Below, one piece after another: positions 1 to 11,991 of a stretch of DNA of 64,000 nucleotides. Location of the stretch: assembly GCA_030760725.1 (NCBI GenBank), contig JASWHV010000012.1, positions 39,959,652 through 40,023,651 on the forward strand, written 5' to 3'. The notes under the pieces were generated by a model. It was given only the letters and a program-made list of their open reading frames with translations. It was not told the origin of the DNA and did not search any database. This stretch comes from Neostapfia colusana (lineage: Eukaryota > Streptophyta > Magnoliopsida > Poales > Poaceae). The first letter of the stretch is position 1. Each line of letters opens with the position of its first letter. Position numbers and translations under genes: made by a program.

Positions 1-935
1 TCTTGCCATGGTTGATAGCGCAGGCTCGTAGCATGTCTTCTAGAATCTAATTTACCCGCTCGGTTTGCCCATCCGTCTGCGGGTGGTATGCTGAACTACG
101 GATCAGCTTCGTCCCCAAGGCAGCATGCAGCTGCTCCCAAAAATGGGACACAAATAAAGTGCCCCGATCCGATATGATAGTACGGGGTACGCCATACAAG
201 CATAGGATCCGTGAGATGTACAGTTCAGCGTACTTCTTGGCGTTGTAGTTGGTGTTGACCGGGATGAAATAGGCAACTTTGGTGAGCCGATCGACGATCA
301 CCCACACAGAATCATGTTTCTGCAAGGTGGTGGGTAAACCGACGATGAAATCCATGCTCACGTCCTCCCACTTTCAGGCAGGAATGCCCAGTGGTTGCAG
401 CAGTCCCGGTTTCCGCATGTGGTCTGCCTTCACCCTTCGACATGTATTGCACTCGGACACGTATTTTGCAGTCTCTCGCTTCATCCGTGTCCACCAAAAC
501 TTGCTTCTGAGTTCTTGATACATCTTTTTTGCTGCTGGGGTGAATAGAAAACTTTGAAAAATGAGCCTCATCAAAGATTTTCTTCCGTAAGTCCGGGTTA
601 CGGGGTACGACGATCCGTTCCTTGAACCATAGTACGCCGTCTCCGTCGTTCCGGAAACATTTCAGCTCCCCACTGTCTACACGTCTCCGCAAATGTGACA
701 TGCCCTTGTCGTTCTTCTGGGCTGCCACTATCTCTTCACGGATGGTGGGGATCAAAGCTAGGTTGTAGAGAGCTCCGTGTGGAATCACATGTAATGGTGG
801 TTCGCTCTTTTCCAACGGTGTGATGGTCAGATTGTTGACGTGTGACTTGCGGCTCAGCGCATCTGCCACTACGTTTGCCTTGCCCGGATGATAATGGATC
901 TCTATTTCGTAATCCTTTATCAATTCTAACCATCT
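1..935 (-). pseudogene. E1 integrase (incomplete at window edge)
   Basis: After the RNase H tail (HYHPGKANVVADALSRKSH), an integrase zinc-binding region follows, with CNTCRRVKADH near 450-420 in a shifted frame. A frameshift near 540 splits it. The catalytic core then reads MDFIVGLPTT, TIISDRGTLF and HPQTDGQTERVN, giving the D, D and E of the DDE triad. A TAG at 47-49 follows RVN where E3 has a glutamine codon. The C-terminal part, and any chromodomain, lie left of the window. The enzyme would join the cDNA to the host chromosome. Confidence 0.82.
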
Positions 936-1331
936 TCATTGCCTCATGTTCAGCTCCTTCTGAGTGAATATGTACTTGAGGCTTTTATGGTCGGTATATA
1001 ATTGTACGAGGTTACCGAGTAGGTAGTGCCTCCACATTTTTAGTGCAAGTACCACGGCAGCGAGCTCCAAATCGTGGGTTGGATAACTCTGCTCATGGTT
1101 TCTAAGCTGCCGCGATCCATACGCGACCACTCTTCGGTCTTGCATCAGCACACATCCGAGCCCAATGCCGGATGCATCACAGTACACATCGAACGGTTTT
1201 GTTGTGTCTGGCTGTGCCAAAACCGGTGCTGATGTCAGGTGCTTGACTAAAGCCTTGAATGCTGCTTCACATGTTGGACTCCAAACATATTTGGTAGCCT
1301 TCTTCAACAGCTCTGTCATTGGCTTGGCAAT
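936..1331 (-). pseudogene. E1 RNase H domain segment
   Basis: This continues the RT frame after the stop at 1332. It carries the RT thumb remnant followed by RNase H: KPFDVYCDASGIGLGCVLMQ, YPTHDLELAAVVLALKMWRHYL and LYTDHKSLKYIFTQKELNMRQ. The D-E-D acidic residues typical of gypsy RNase H are visible. It ends at a TGA at 936 where related copies, including E3 at 59190, read arginine (RQRRWLELIKD), so this looks like CGA changed to TGA. RNase H removes the RNA strand during reverse transcription. Confidence 0.85.
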
Positions 1332-3862
1332 CTACGAGAAGTTCGGAATGAACCTCCGATAATATCCCGCGAGTCCGAGGAAACTCCTTACCTCGTGAAC
1401 AGTTCTCGGGGATTTCCAATTCAGCACTTGAGTGATCTTGCTCGGGTCCACAGCGATACCCTCCGCTGAGATGATATGCCCGAGAAACGGAACTTGCGAT
1501 ATCCAAAACTCGCATTTGCTGAATTTCGCGTATAACTTGTGATCCCGCAGCCGTTGCAAGACTATACGCAGATATTTCTTGTGATCTTCGTCCGACTTGG
1601 AATATACTAGGATGTCGTCGATGAAGACCACGAAAAACTTTTCCAGCTCCGGCATGAATACCGAGTTCATCAAGTACATGAAGTGAGCTGGAGCATTGGT
1701 GAGGCCGAAGGACATGACCAGGTACTCATAAAGTCCGTACCTCGTCGAGAAAGCTGTCTTTGGAATGTCCTCAGCCCTTATCTTAATCTGATGGTACCCA
1801 GATCTTAAATCCATCTTGGAAAAAATCTTTGCTTCGACCAACTGATCAAACAACATGTCGATCCGTGGCAACGGGTACTTGTTCTTGATGGTTACGGCAT
1901 TCAATGGACGATAGTCCACGCAAAGCCGCAACGTCTCATCCTTCTTCTTGACAAATAATGCCGAACAGCCCCATGGCGACGAGCTCGGCCTAATAAAACC
2001 CTTCTCCAGAAGGTCCGTGAGCTGAGTCTTCAGTTCAGCCAACTCCTTGGGCGCCATCTTGTACGGCCTTCGGGATATTGGCATGGTTCCCGGTGTCAGT
2101 TCAATCTTGAACTCCACCTCTCTATCGGGTGGCATTCCCGGCAAATCATCCGGGAATACGTCAGGGAACTCTCGGACCACTGGAATCTCTTCCAATCTGA
2201 TGGTTGTGGCTTGATAGACACTTGGAAGTTTTATTTCTGGACTGTCCAGAAATAATGAGTGAGAACCGTGCACCTCTGAGTTTAAGTGCACGACTCGAAG
2301 GACGGTGTCTAGAACAGCGCCGTGGCGGGTTAACCACGACATCCCTAGGATGACATCGACCTTCTGTCCCTCTAAGATAATGAGAGACATGGGGTACACT
2401 CTACCCGCTAAGCATAATGGTGCTTTGGAGACCATTACGCTTGCTGAAATCTTCCCACCCGGTGAACAAATTAAATATGGACTATCGGTGGGTAGTATTG
2501 GCAAGCTGTGTTTAGCAATGAAAGCTTGGCTAATAAAATTATGCGTGGCACCTGAATCAAACAGTACTATAGCGGGATGCTGGTGGAGTTGGAACATACC
2601 CGCAAGGATGGGCTCGCCCTCCGGCACGTCCTCAATGGCAAGTTGGTGGACGGTGCCGGGCCTAGGGTTTGCCCGCCGCGCATTAGTAGGGTTCCGGGGT
2701 TGATTCCTCCCCGGAAACTGTGGTGCCACTCTGCTGCCTTGCCTCTCCGGGCAACTGCTCGCGAAGTGTCCTGGACGACCACACTTGTAACAGGTGGCCG
2801 CTGCTGGTGCAGTGCTCGGGAGACGAAAGCCCGGCATGCGTTGCTGAGGTGCATACGCATGCGGCATCGCCCGCTGCTGCTGTTGTTGTTGCGGTGGTGG
2901 TACTGGCAGTGCCGGCCGGAATGCAGGTGAAGAGTACGGCCGACTGCGGAACGGCATCGACCGCTGTGGTGGTTGCCAGCGTGGACCTGATGGTGGGCGA
3001 TTCACCATCCGAAACTTCTGAGAAGGACCGCCTCCTTCTCTGCTGCTTTGCGGTGCGCTTCGCTTTCGCTCCGCCGCCGCTAACTCCTTACCGGAGTCCT
3101 CCTGAACAATCGCAGCAACAATGATGTCGTTGAGGCTGCCGCGATTGAACATCGCCAACTTGTCCTTCAGGAGCGGGTTAAGCCCCAGGTAAAAGTGGTC
3201 ACGCCGCTTCTCGTCGGTATCAGCATGATACGACGCATAAAGTGCGAGATCGTTGAACGCCCTGGAGTATTCCAGCGCGTTCCGGCTCCCTTGTTGCAGG
3301 TGTAGGAATTCCTGCGTCTTCCTCTTCATCAAACTTGGCGGTATATGATAGGCCCTGAAGGCCGTCCGGAACTCCGCCCAGGTCATCACTCGGTTGGTGG
3401 GCTGTGAAGCACAGAAGTTGGCCCACCACGCGCTCGCGGATCCTTGGAGCTGCTGGACCACGAACTGAGTCTTGCGCTGCTCACTTATCTGGAGCAGCCC
3501 GAACTTCATCTCTATGGCGCGGAGCCTGTTGTCTGCGTCAAGTGGTTCATCCGCCCTTGAGAATACCGGGGGATGAGTCGCCAGGAAGTCGGGGTAGGAG
3601 CTCTGTTGACGCTCCTCAAGATCTTGACGTCTCTCTGGACGAGACGTATTCGCAATTAGAGTTTGCAGCAACTCCGTGTGCTGCTGATGTGAACCTGCCA
3701 TTGCCGCGACGATGTCGGCCAATGTAACCGTTGGCAGTGGCGGTGGCGGTGTTTCTGTTGCTGTTGTTGCTGCTGTCCCGAGGAGTCCTCGGGATGTGGT
3801 TGGGAGGTCTCTCCCCCTTGGCTAGTACCCACAACATCAGGGTTGGCACGAGTACGCGTCAT
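1332..3862 (-). pseudogene. E1 gag-protease-reverse transcriptase (decayed)
   Basis: The gag ATG at 3862 follows TTTCAG-A. A 1-nt frameshift in the CAG/CCR-rich tract near 3750 links the first 40 codons to the long frame, which is open from 3722 to a stop at 1332. In order this frame shows: a gag core with WWANF and FRAYHIP motifs (about 3450-3350); a proline/glutamine-rich stretch; a CCHC zinc knuckle CYKCGRPGHFASSCP (about 2792-2750); an aspartic protease with FDSGATHNFIS (about 2565-2535); and a reverse transcriptase with LRLCVDYRPLN, MDLRSGYHQI and FIDDILVYSK (about 1628-1597). Apart from the frameshift and the terminal stop this is the best preserved gag-RT reading frame in the window. 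It would make virus-like particles and copy RNA to DNA if intact. Confidence 0.88.
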
Positions 3863-4134
3863 TCTGAAATTCAAAACAGCAGCAATTAGCACCTGTCTTA
3901 CTTAAAATTCCATAAGCAACAGTAGGTATTGAAGAGACACATGATTAATTTGCACAACATTCACATATATTGATAAAGCATAAACTTTATACAAGATACA
4001 TTATTCTTGGGTCTCTGAGAAGTCGTGCTCACGTCGTCACTACCTATACATACGCTACTGTCTACACGACATGTCACCGATTACAAAAGTTGGGTTACGC
4101 TACCCTAGCTGCCCTACTTGGCAACCGTAACCCC

Positions 4135-5067
4135 TTACTCGGAGTAGAACTCGACCTCCTGTGGGTCGTCCTCCTCCGGTACCTCTTCTGGGGGCTCTGG
4201 ATCTACCACCTCTTCTCCCATCCCGGGTTCTCCCATTGCCAGAAGACCCAAGACCACCGGTATGCCCAATACCAGAGGTACGAGGTCCTGCAAAGCATGC
4301 ACCTCATCCATAGCCTGGTTGTAATCTTCTTCCCAGCCTTGCCCTTCCTCAATAGCGTCGTCCTGCTCTTGAGTAAGTTCCTCGTTCTGCTGGGTCAGAT
4401 TCTGTACCAGTTCTTGCAATGCCGCGATGTCGACACGGCTCTTCTTCTTTGCCTTCTTCAGACGATGCAACTGATTGTGTTGTTCATTCAGTCGCTTGAT
4501 CGTCGGAAGGAGCACATTGCGGAGTGCGCTGTGAGCGCTCTCGAAATGATCTCCACGGCTTGTGCTCTCCTTGAGCTTGGTGGCGAGATGCTCCGTATGG
4601 ACCCATCACAGCGTTTCCCGCCCTCATCTGGAGGCTGAGATTTGCCTCCGTGGGGTTGTACCTTGGGCAACTCGGATCTGTTGCCTCTAGGTACCTCTCT
4701 TCCCACACATGCTGAGCCCGTCCCTCCACCGGAACGAGCGCGTATGGAGTGCCCTCCATAGCCTGCACGTGTAGTTGGCAGAAATGTGACATGGTGTCAT
4801 GGGCTGCCACTTGCCACATCCCTTTCGGTTGTCTTCCTCTCACCGTGACGGTGAACGGCACCCAACCGGGTGGCGTAGGTCCTGCAGGGACCTCGACATG
4901 GATCGTCCATGTCTTGTTCCCCTCTGCGCCTTCTTTCTTGGCGAAGTACTGCGGCCTTTGGTTGTACCCGAAATATTGGATCATTTGCCACAATGCTTCC
5001 GGGTAGCCGCTACAGTAGAACAGTGGGACATCACCCACCCGTTCTCCAACTTCTTATCTGCTGTCAT
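4135..5067 (-). pseudogene. Accessory ORF0 upstream of gag, unknown function, frameshifted (E1)
   Basis: I do not recognise this protein family. The start is the ATG at 5067, directly after a TTTTTACAG acceptor-like sequence. It begins MTADKKLENGWVMSHCS, which parallels the E2 copy at 50254. A 1-nt deletion near 5025 moves the frame to 5038-4484, which holds a compact domain with the motifs GYPEALWQMIQYFGY and GPTPPGWVPFTVTV. A second frame change near 4610 leads to the coiled-coil half (about 4600-4135), with heptads such as ALQELVQNLTQQNEEL and an acidic tail ending EVEFYSE. The E2 copy has the same two-part design and the same terminal residues. No gag, zinc-finger or enzyme motif is visible. 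It may be a regulator or a nucleoprotein partner, but that is a guess. Confidence 0.6.
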
Positions 5068-6539
5068 CTGTAAAAATATATTTGAGAAATGTCAAACAGT
5101 AAAACATTGAGTTATAACATAATACATGTCATTGAACCCATAAAACTTGGAAACATAGTTCAAATTTTTAAAAGAATTTGACTGCTGATCTGCTGTTCCC
5201 ATGACAGCCCTGACCAATTTCCATTTCAACCTGATTTAGGCCATGTTGAAGGCAAAACCAATTCTGGAGCTCAACATCAAAGTTAAAGCTAACTTCAATA
5301 GATTTCCATAAAGTATTTTCTTGGCCTAAGATCTGTCCTGGTTCAAAAGTTATGAGATGTCAAAGTTAACAGAATTTCTGGAGAAAATTGGACAGCACCT
5401 CCCTGCTTTAGGTACTGATTTGATCCAAGAATCCCAGTTAATTCTGTTCCTAATCTGACAAAACTTTCTGTTACAAAGTTGTAACCTATCTCATAAGATT
5501 TCCATAACTACCTCATTTTCTATTTTTGGATTTTTATGCAGGAAGTTATGCTTAATTTACAGAGAATCTACAGAGAGTCTTTACTCTGTCCTGTTTTCTG
5601 GACAGTTTCAACTCTACTGCATTTTTCGAGTAGTTAAGTGATGAAACACCTATGGACCTCAACAGAAGAGTTGTAAAGCTCTTCCAAAGCTTTCCATAAA
5701 TGTATCATATGACCCCATCCTCGAAAGAACTCACCCTCTAACCTCTGATCAACTTCAGCCTTGATTCAGCTGAAAACAGAGTGCTCTGTCCTTAACAACC
5801 TGTAAGTTAAAAACTTGTTAACTTTGAATATCTTGTTCAAGGGAAGGAGTTACATCAAGTTTTACTGCTTTGGATCAAAACCTTTAATTTTTACAATGAA
5901 GTTGTTAATTTAGTGGGGTGTGACGTCGATGCGTCACCAGATTATGTCGGTACTACGTCCTCACAAAGAAAAACCTATACCGGACTTAGCCGGCTTCGTT
6001 AACTCAGTGGCACAAAACGTCACTCGCACACGGATGCTACACATCTACCGTTTCATGGTCAGGCTGCCTGCAAAAACTCAAACAATCGTCAGACTCGGCT
6101 GCACACCGAGCCCGGAATCCATACAGTTCGTACACCCGGCCGTCATCACTCGCCCGGATGTTCTCAAGCCAAACACGCCTTGAGTTACGTGTTCACGTTT
6201 CAGACCACGTGACGGGGTCTCCCAAATTGCACCACGCATGCAAGGGATAGACGTTGCTCAAATACCCCAAACGACATGAAGAGTCGTAGAGGATATCAAA
6301 GCGGGTCGGGTTACCTGCCACCCGTGGGGCTCCACCCTTCAGCTTGTGCGCACTGGTGGACAGCGCTTACGTGTACCCCCCAAGACATAAACGTCCCGAG
6401 ATACACGATTTTCCGACATAACAAATAGGTTAATATGCCACTTTATATATGCTAATAACATCCTTATATGGGCTACTAACTCGTTCCTCACTGGATTTTT
6501 GAAAAAGATGACCTTTGTAGTGCGTTAAACCTCAAGCGA
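5068..6539 (-). other. Untranslated leader of E1
   Basis: About 1.5 kb between PBS and ORF0 without a convincing gene. It aligns in pieces with the leaders of E2 (48760-50253) and E3 (61896-63143), for example around the GTCGGTACTACGT motif at 5946. The end next to ORF0 carries an AT-rich stretch finishing in TTTTTACAG directly before the ATG, which looks like a splice acceptor. Confidence 0.7.
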
Positions 6540-6551
6540 GCTCTGATACCA
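6540..6551 (-). other. Primer binding site of E1 (initiator Met tRNA type)
   Basis: The minus strand reads TGGTATCAGAGC three bases (GCG) inside the LTR end. This matches the 3' end complement of plant initiator methionine tRNA, the usual primer for gypsy and copia elements. It fixes both the LTR boundary and the element's orientation. Confidence 0.9.
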
Positions 6552-6554
6552 CGC

Positions 6555-9500
6555 TGACACGACCCCAACGGTCTTGTCGAGCCAGGATCACGCTGAGGGG
6601 TGCTGCGTTGCACAGCACCGGATAACACACGTCAAAGGTACAAAGCGGAAGCAGAATGTTATTACATAAACAGGGTTATGAACATGTTTACATCAAAATA
6701 AGTTTAGTCTACACTCGCGGGCGTAGACTACGCATCAAGTCCACGTTCAGCCCTCGAACGTGTCCTTGCTAGCACACACGCACACTAACTCTGCGGCGTG
6801 CATGACTCCCACTCGACGGGGTTCCCCTCCTGGGGTTCCGTCTCCTCCTCGGGAGTCCCTTCCTCATAGAACCCTGCAAAAGCTTCATACACAAGCAGTT
6901 AGCATGAAGGCTCAGCAAGTCTGACCCGTCTCACCTAAACATGGAAATTCTACATGAGGGGTGATGGGTACATGAGGTAAAATCATTTGCAAAGGACTCG
7001 CCTAATTAGTAGAACCTTACTTTCAAGTTTTTGCAGCAGGTTGTGGAGAACCTTACGCTAAGGTACATGAGAGAGCCGCAATCAAACAAGAAACGCATTT
7101 CTCTCATGTACTTTGCCCAAAGTTGAAAAGAACTTTAGTTAGCTCTAGACTACAGCAAATCATTAGCAATCAAGTCCATCTTTCAATCAGCAACATTTTA
7201 ACATGCAACTAGCCTGTTCTTTCTACGTCACGGTACAGTGAACAAGTGGTACTCACTGACCGCGAGGGACGGCGATTACAATCGATTTACACCTGCAGGG
7301 TTACCCGAACAACCCGTCACGTAAGCCCGTACTCGATGTTGCCTACAACAACCATCACGGATGCCGTACGCAACCACCTTTCACCCGTCAGCCAAATATT
7401 GAACCGGTCCCATCGTCCCGAGCAAGAGATCTCTGCACGCGCATCTCAGTGCCGCCAGCCGATTTACACCTCAAGCTCTCAACCTACCCTCTGAACGACG
7501 GGCAATGCCTCAATACCCAGCTACCCGAGTTACATCGGTTCCCGGTTCCCATATAGCCGGTAGGTCTTCGGTACTGTTCTAGCTTGTTCAACAGGCCCGC
7601 ACATGGCTCGGTCCTCAATCGACACGAGCGGAGCTATAGCACACAGGCCCCAAAGTCCTGCTGCCCTTACTCTCCGCTCGGTCTCATTTTTCATGCCATG
7701 TGTATCATGTGCTATCTCTACCCGAGTCGAGTGCCTCTAGCCTATGCTCGCGAGTAGTTCCAACTACTCGACTTGTACTGAATCCTACACTATCTTAGCA
7801 TTGCAGTAGCTACCGAGGTTTGCAATCCTAACCCAATCCATGGTTTTCTTGGCTATGCAGTTGGGTTTCCAAACAAGACTCTAATGCAAGGAATAAAGTA
7901 ATCAAGTGTGTGCTCAAAACAATAAAACTTGTAAAAAGGTTAATGCAAACCGGGGCTTGCCTTGCTGCTCTTGGTCGTAGGCTAGCTGCTCCGCCGGAGT
8001 AACGAAGTCTAGGGCTCGGGTTCCTCCTCTACCTTAGCGACTACATGATAAAAGGAATACATGTATCAATTTAAATGCATTTGTATTAAGTTTGAAGTTG
8101 TGAAGTATATAACCCTTGCTAGACAGACCCAATGACTGTGAAACTTTTACTGGGGCTTGGTTACAACCTAAACAGAGATTTGGTCAAGTTTTAGTTGCAG
8201 TAAAGCTCATTTGAGCCCTCCACAATTAATCATGTACTTGACCTTAATTGAAGGCTTTTTAGGGTGTTCTAAGGATTTTCATGAAACAAACTATGACTTT
8301 CTGAACACTAGATTTTCAGAGGGTTCTAATGGAGTTGGTCTCACTTAATTTGAAGGTTCCTAGCTAAAGTTATGAGCTAAACAATTTCAGAGAAAATTCT
8401 GAAAATGTTTCTGAACATTTTCTATTTTCTTTGGAACAGTTCCACTAATCACACCATTAGGTGGATCAAATGAGCTCAAATGGATCTGAAATTTTTATGG
8501 TACTTCAGGGATATTTTGGTGAACACTACAGCAAAATTTCAGGATTTTCCTCAACAGGATTCTCCAGTTAAAATTCCAAACAGTTTAAAATTTGAGGAAT
8601 TAATTATGGAGAATTAAGGATTTTCATGAAGTGAAACTTGATTTGCTGGAAAGTGCTCAGAGAGCTGAATCCAACAAAATTTGGTTCACTCGATTTGGAG
8701 CTTTCTAGCCAAAGTTATGAGGATTTGAAGTTTGAAGGAAATCTGAAAATCGGGGAAAAGTTTAAACTCGCGCGTGGGCCCCGGGGACACGCGTCGCACG
8801 CCGAGGCGACAGCACATCGCGGCCCAAAAGGATTTTGCACGCCAGCACACCTGATCCCGGCCGCAGCCTGATCCCGATTCAAAATATCAGCCGCTGACAG
8901 CTGGGGTCCACCCCTTTCTTCAACCTCGCGACGCCAGCGCTCTGCCGCTGAGGGACCTCGCTGGAGAGCTCGCCGCCGGCTTCTGTACAGCTCCAAACCT
9001 CACGATTTTGGCCGCCCCTGCCTACTTTCACTCGGGGAACATGTTTCTGGGGTCAGCTCTTCATGACAACGGCCGGTACATGGTCGGCGACGAGCCGCCG
9101 CCTCGGAACAACTTCGGTCGTGTCGGCTGACTCCCCTAGCACCCTAACTACTCGAGGAACCGGTCGGGAAGCATCAGTGGACCTCAAGGAATGTCGACAT
9201 GAGCTTGGGGCAGCTCGGGGAAGGCCTGAAGTAGGTCCTCACCGTGCGCCCGATGCCTCCCGTTTGTTCCGCCGTTGGTACACCTCGAAATACGCCGGGT
9301 ACAGAGGTTCTCCGGCCAAGGGCTGTGAAGGCAACTTGTGCGTTACCGTGTCTAGTTTGTGTGAGAGCGGATTGCGGTCCTCTAATCCTTTCTAGAGCAC
9401 GAATTCGACGGAATCGCACCCGAAGGTCGTGCTGCACACAGAAAGGGGAAAATTGGAAATTCTCCGCCGGTGAACAACCACTCGAGCTGTGGCTCGGGGG

Positions 9501-10596
9501 TGAGCAGCACCGGTCACCAGCGCGTCCAATGGTGCCTTGGCTCGGGTGTGACAATGCCCTGGTTGGGCTGTCCACGGGAGCCCGAGGTGCGGCGGTTCTA
9601 AGTCGCCGAATTGATCTTTCGGCACAGCCGATATCAATCGGTTTCAACTGAATTCTAGCAGCGGGGAAGACGGAGGAAGGTCTCTAGTACCTTGCCGGGG
9701 CTCTGGAGGGGACGGAGGAAGCTGTGATCTGCTCTCTCCGATCGATTCCAAGCTGCGGAAAGTTTCGGCCGGCGCTTTGTTCTTGCGGGGGAAGAACCGG
9801 GCGATGCTTCGGCCGAGGAGGGGGAGAAACGCCTTAAGAAGGCTCTGCACCGCCTCACGGCCGTGCGTGGGCAAGCAGCTGCTGGCACGGTGGCTCCCCT
9901 CGGTGGCGATCACAGCGGCGGCTCGGCGACCCAAGTGAGAAAGTCTCAGTCAGTTGATTCTTCTCTGCGGCTGACATGTGGGACCCACCCGGGGTTTTAA
10001 CCTCTGAAATTCACTCCTAATCACTGTTGTAAACAGTGAGCCCCAAAATACCCATGGTGATTCAAATTATTCACCCATGAGCCATTTGAATTGATCAAAG
10101 TTCAAATTGGGTTTGGTTTGAATGAATTTCAGCACAAGTTCAGTTTTTGAATTCAAATAAAGTTTGAATTTGTCCCACTTAGCTCATGTCAAGGTCAACT
10201 CCAAATGGAGTGAAAATTGGTGTGTGAGCTCACAAAAATATGCTGAACAAGAATGTGCCTCCCACTTTTGAATTCATGGGATAAAAACAGTTTGAATTTG
10301 AATGTGGTTTCAAACTGCCCTCTTTCTAGTTATACCCAAAATGACCTCAAAAAGGTTTTGAATTTAGATGAAACTTGGCATGGACATCCTTAGCAATGTG
10401 TAGGAGTTTTCATATGTCCAGCCCCTCTATATCACATGTGGGAAATACCCCTTTTGCAATATGTGAGTTTGTTCTCTAATGAGCATGTTGATGGTGGTTA
10501 CTTGCTCTTCATTTGTGTTCATCAACTTTCCTCAAATGAGGTGTGTGGTGTGGTGATGAACACTTCAATTGTGTGTCAAAAACTGAGGCCCTTACA
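6555..10596 (-). repeat. 5' LTR of E1 (4042 bp)
   Basis: In minus orientation the LTR opens with TGTAAGGGCC at 10596 and closes with GTGTCA at 6555, followed by a 3-nt spacer and the PBS. Both termini match the LTR of E2 (44063-48744), and long stretches align, for example 7945-8750 with 46320-47340 and 10000-10590 with 44070-44640. The LTR holds no real coding sequence; the GC-rich open frames at 8700-9950 and 10436-10590 are chance. E1 lacks the MITE found in the E2 LTR. Confidence 0.88.
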
Positions 10597-11991
10597 GTGG
10601 CGTTCCGGCAGGGTGTACGGGACAAGAAGATACTCGAGAAGCTCACGACCAGAGAGGTCCGCGATGTCTCAGAGCTCTTCAGCCTGGCGGACAAGTGCGC
10701 CAGGGCAGCAGAAGGGCGGAACTGGCACTCACTGCCAGCCTCCGAGTCAGGAGGACAGCCCGGATCTGGCGCTGCTTCCCACGGAAGCAGCAAGAAGATC
10801 AAGAACCGGGGCGGTGGCAAGATGAAGCCACCGACCGCAGCTCCTGTTGCTGCAGCTGCAGCACCCAGTGGAGCTCGGGGGCCACGCCCCGACAAAAGGC
10901 AGCGTCAGTCACCACCTCCAGATGGTTACCAAGGCGAGCCATGCCCCGTGCACAACACCAGTTACCATACTGCTGCTGAGTGCCGGGAGATTCAGAAGCT
11001 CGCGGAGCGCTTCCGCAAGGGGAAGCAACTGCGAGCTGATACCCCTCCCTTCCGTCAAAGGGAGAGCAAGAAGAAGGTCGACACCCCAGACAACGCCGAC
11101 CACCCAGTGGAGTTCCTGGATCCTCAGCGCGCCGTGAAGGCGGTGCGCAACCATGAGGACTCCAGCTCCAGCGATGACGAGCGCCGGAAGATGCTCTACG
11201 TCATCTACGGCGGGTCCGCTGACCCCTCATCCCGAAGCATGGTTAAGACTCTGCGCCGAGCGGTAGCGTCGGTGGCTCCCCTCCCAAGTGCCGCGCCGCA
11301 CCTCAAGTGGATGGCAACCCCCATCAGCTTCGATGCCATCGACTGCCCCAGGAACATGGCTGGGGCCGGCCAACTACCGCTCTTGGTAGCGCCCACCATC
11401 GCCAACGTGAGGATGTACCACGTTCTAGTAGATGGCAGGGCTGGGCTGAACCTCATCAGCCGCGCAGCTTTCCAGAAGCTGCAGATCCCGATGGCCAAGC
11501 TCACCCCATCGAGCCCGTTCTCAGGGGTAGGGCCGGGACAAGTCGTTCCCTACGGCAACATCAGCCTTCCGGTGACCTTTGGGGCACCGGACAGCTATCG
11601 GACAGAGTACATTCTGTTTGACGTGGCGGAGATCGACCTCCCCTTCAACGCCATAATCGGCAGGCCAGCTCTGTACCGATTCATGGCAGTAGCCCACTAC
11701 GGCTACCTTGTCTTGAAGATGCCTACACCAACAGGCGTCCTCAGGATTCGTGGAGACCGCACTGCTGCAGTGTCTGTCTTGGAAAAGCTCCAGGCACTTG
11801 CAATAGCTCGAGCACCATCCCCTGGCAGTGCAGAACCGGACCGGCTCCACCCAAGTGCACGTCACCATGCCTCTACCGCAGCATCCCGCGTGCAACCCCT
11901 TGACAAGGGCGACGTCCCCCTGAAGGTCGTCCAAGTTGGCGCCGATGCTGCCCAGACCACCCGGGTAGCCGGGGGCCTGGATAGCAAATAG
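10597..11991 (+). pseudogene. Tat element A gag C-terminus and aspartic protease
   Basis: The frame is open at its left edge, because E1's LTR supplies the codons before 10597, and stops at 11989-11991. The gag part begins VAFRQGVRDKKILEKL and continues through a basic, proline-rich region with a Cys/His stretch CPVHNTSYHTAAEC (about 10950-10985). The protease region reads VDGRAGLNLISRAAF (about 11430-11470). This lineage often carries D-G in place of the canonical D-S/T-G, so the motif is plausible, but activity is not proven. The stop before the RT may be decay: the reading frame resumes at once with EGVLITFLRRNVDVFAWQ, the usual start of Tat RT. Confidence 0.82.

Larger units (their letters stand above)
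1..10596 (-). mobile_element. Tekay-like Ty3/gypsy LTR retrotransposon E1 (3' end outside window)
   Basis: Reading on the minus strand, the order is 5' LTR (10596 to 6555), iMet-type primer binding site (6551 to 6540), a 1.5-kb leader, accessory ORF0 (5067 to 4135), gag (from 3862), protease, RT, RNase H and integrase, running off the left edge. The gag-protease-RT-RNase H-integrase order is Ty3/gypsy. The very long LTR, and close similarity to E3, which keeps a chromodomain, point to the Tekay/Del chromovirus clade; E1's own chromodomain would lie left of position 1. The right LTR end abuts the middle of a Tat gag codon series at 10597, so E1 inserted into element A. Stops and frameshifts make it non-autonomous. 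The clade name is inferred from domains, not from a tree. Confidence 0.9.

Noticed and set aside
3970..4638. 222-residue plus-strand open frame opposite ORF0 of E1
   Set aside because: It is the complement of the conserved coiled-coil frame on the minus strand, has no domain, and the E2 copy shows no equivalent.
6540..6551. TGGTATCAGAGC as part of a tRNA gene
   Set aside because: It is a primer binding site next to an LTR in each case (6540, 29995, 40513, 48748, 50819); no cloverleaf surrounds it.
9063..9934. Open frames on both strands in the E1 LTR
   Set aside because: GC-rich LTR sequence; the aligned E2 LTR does not keep any of these frames.
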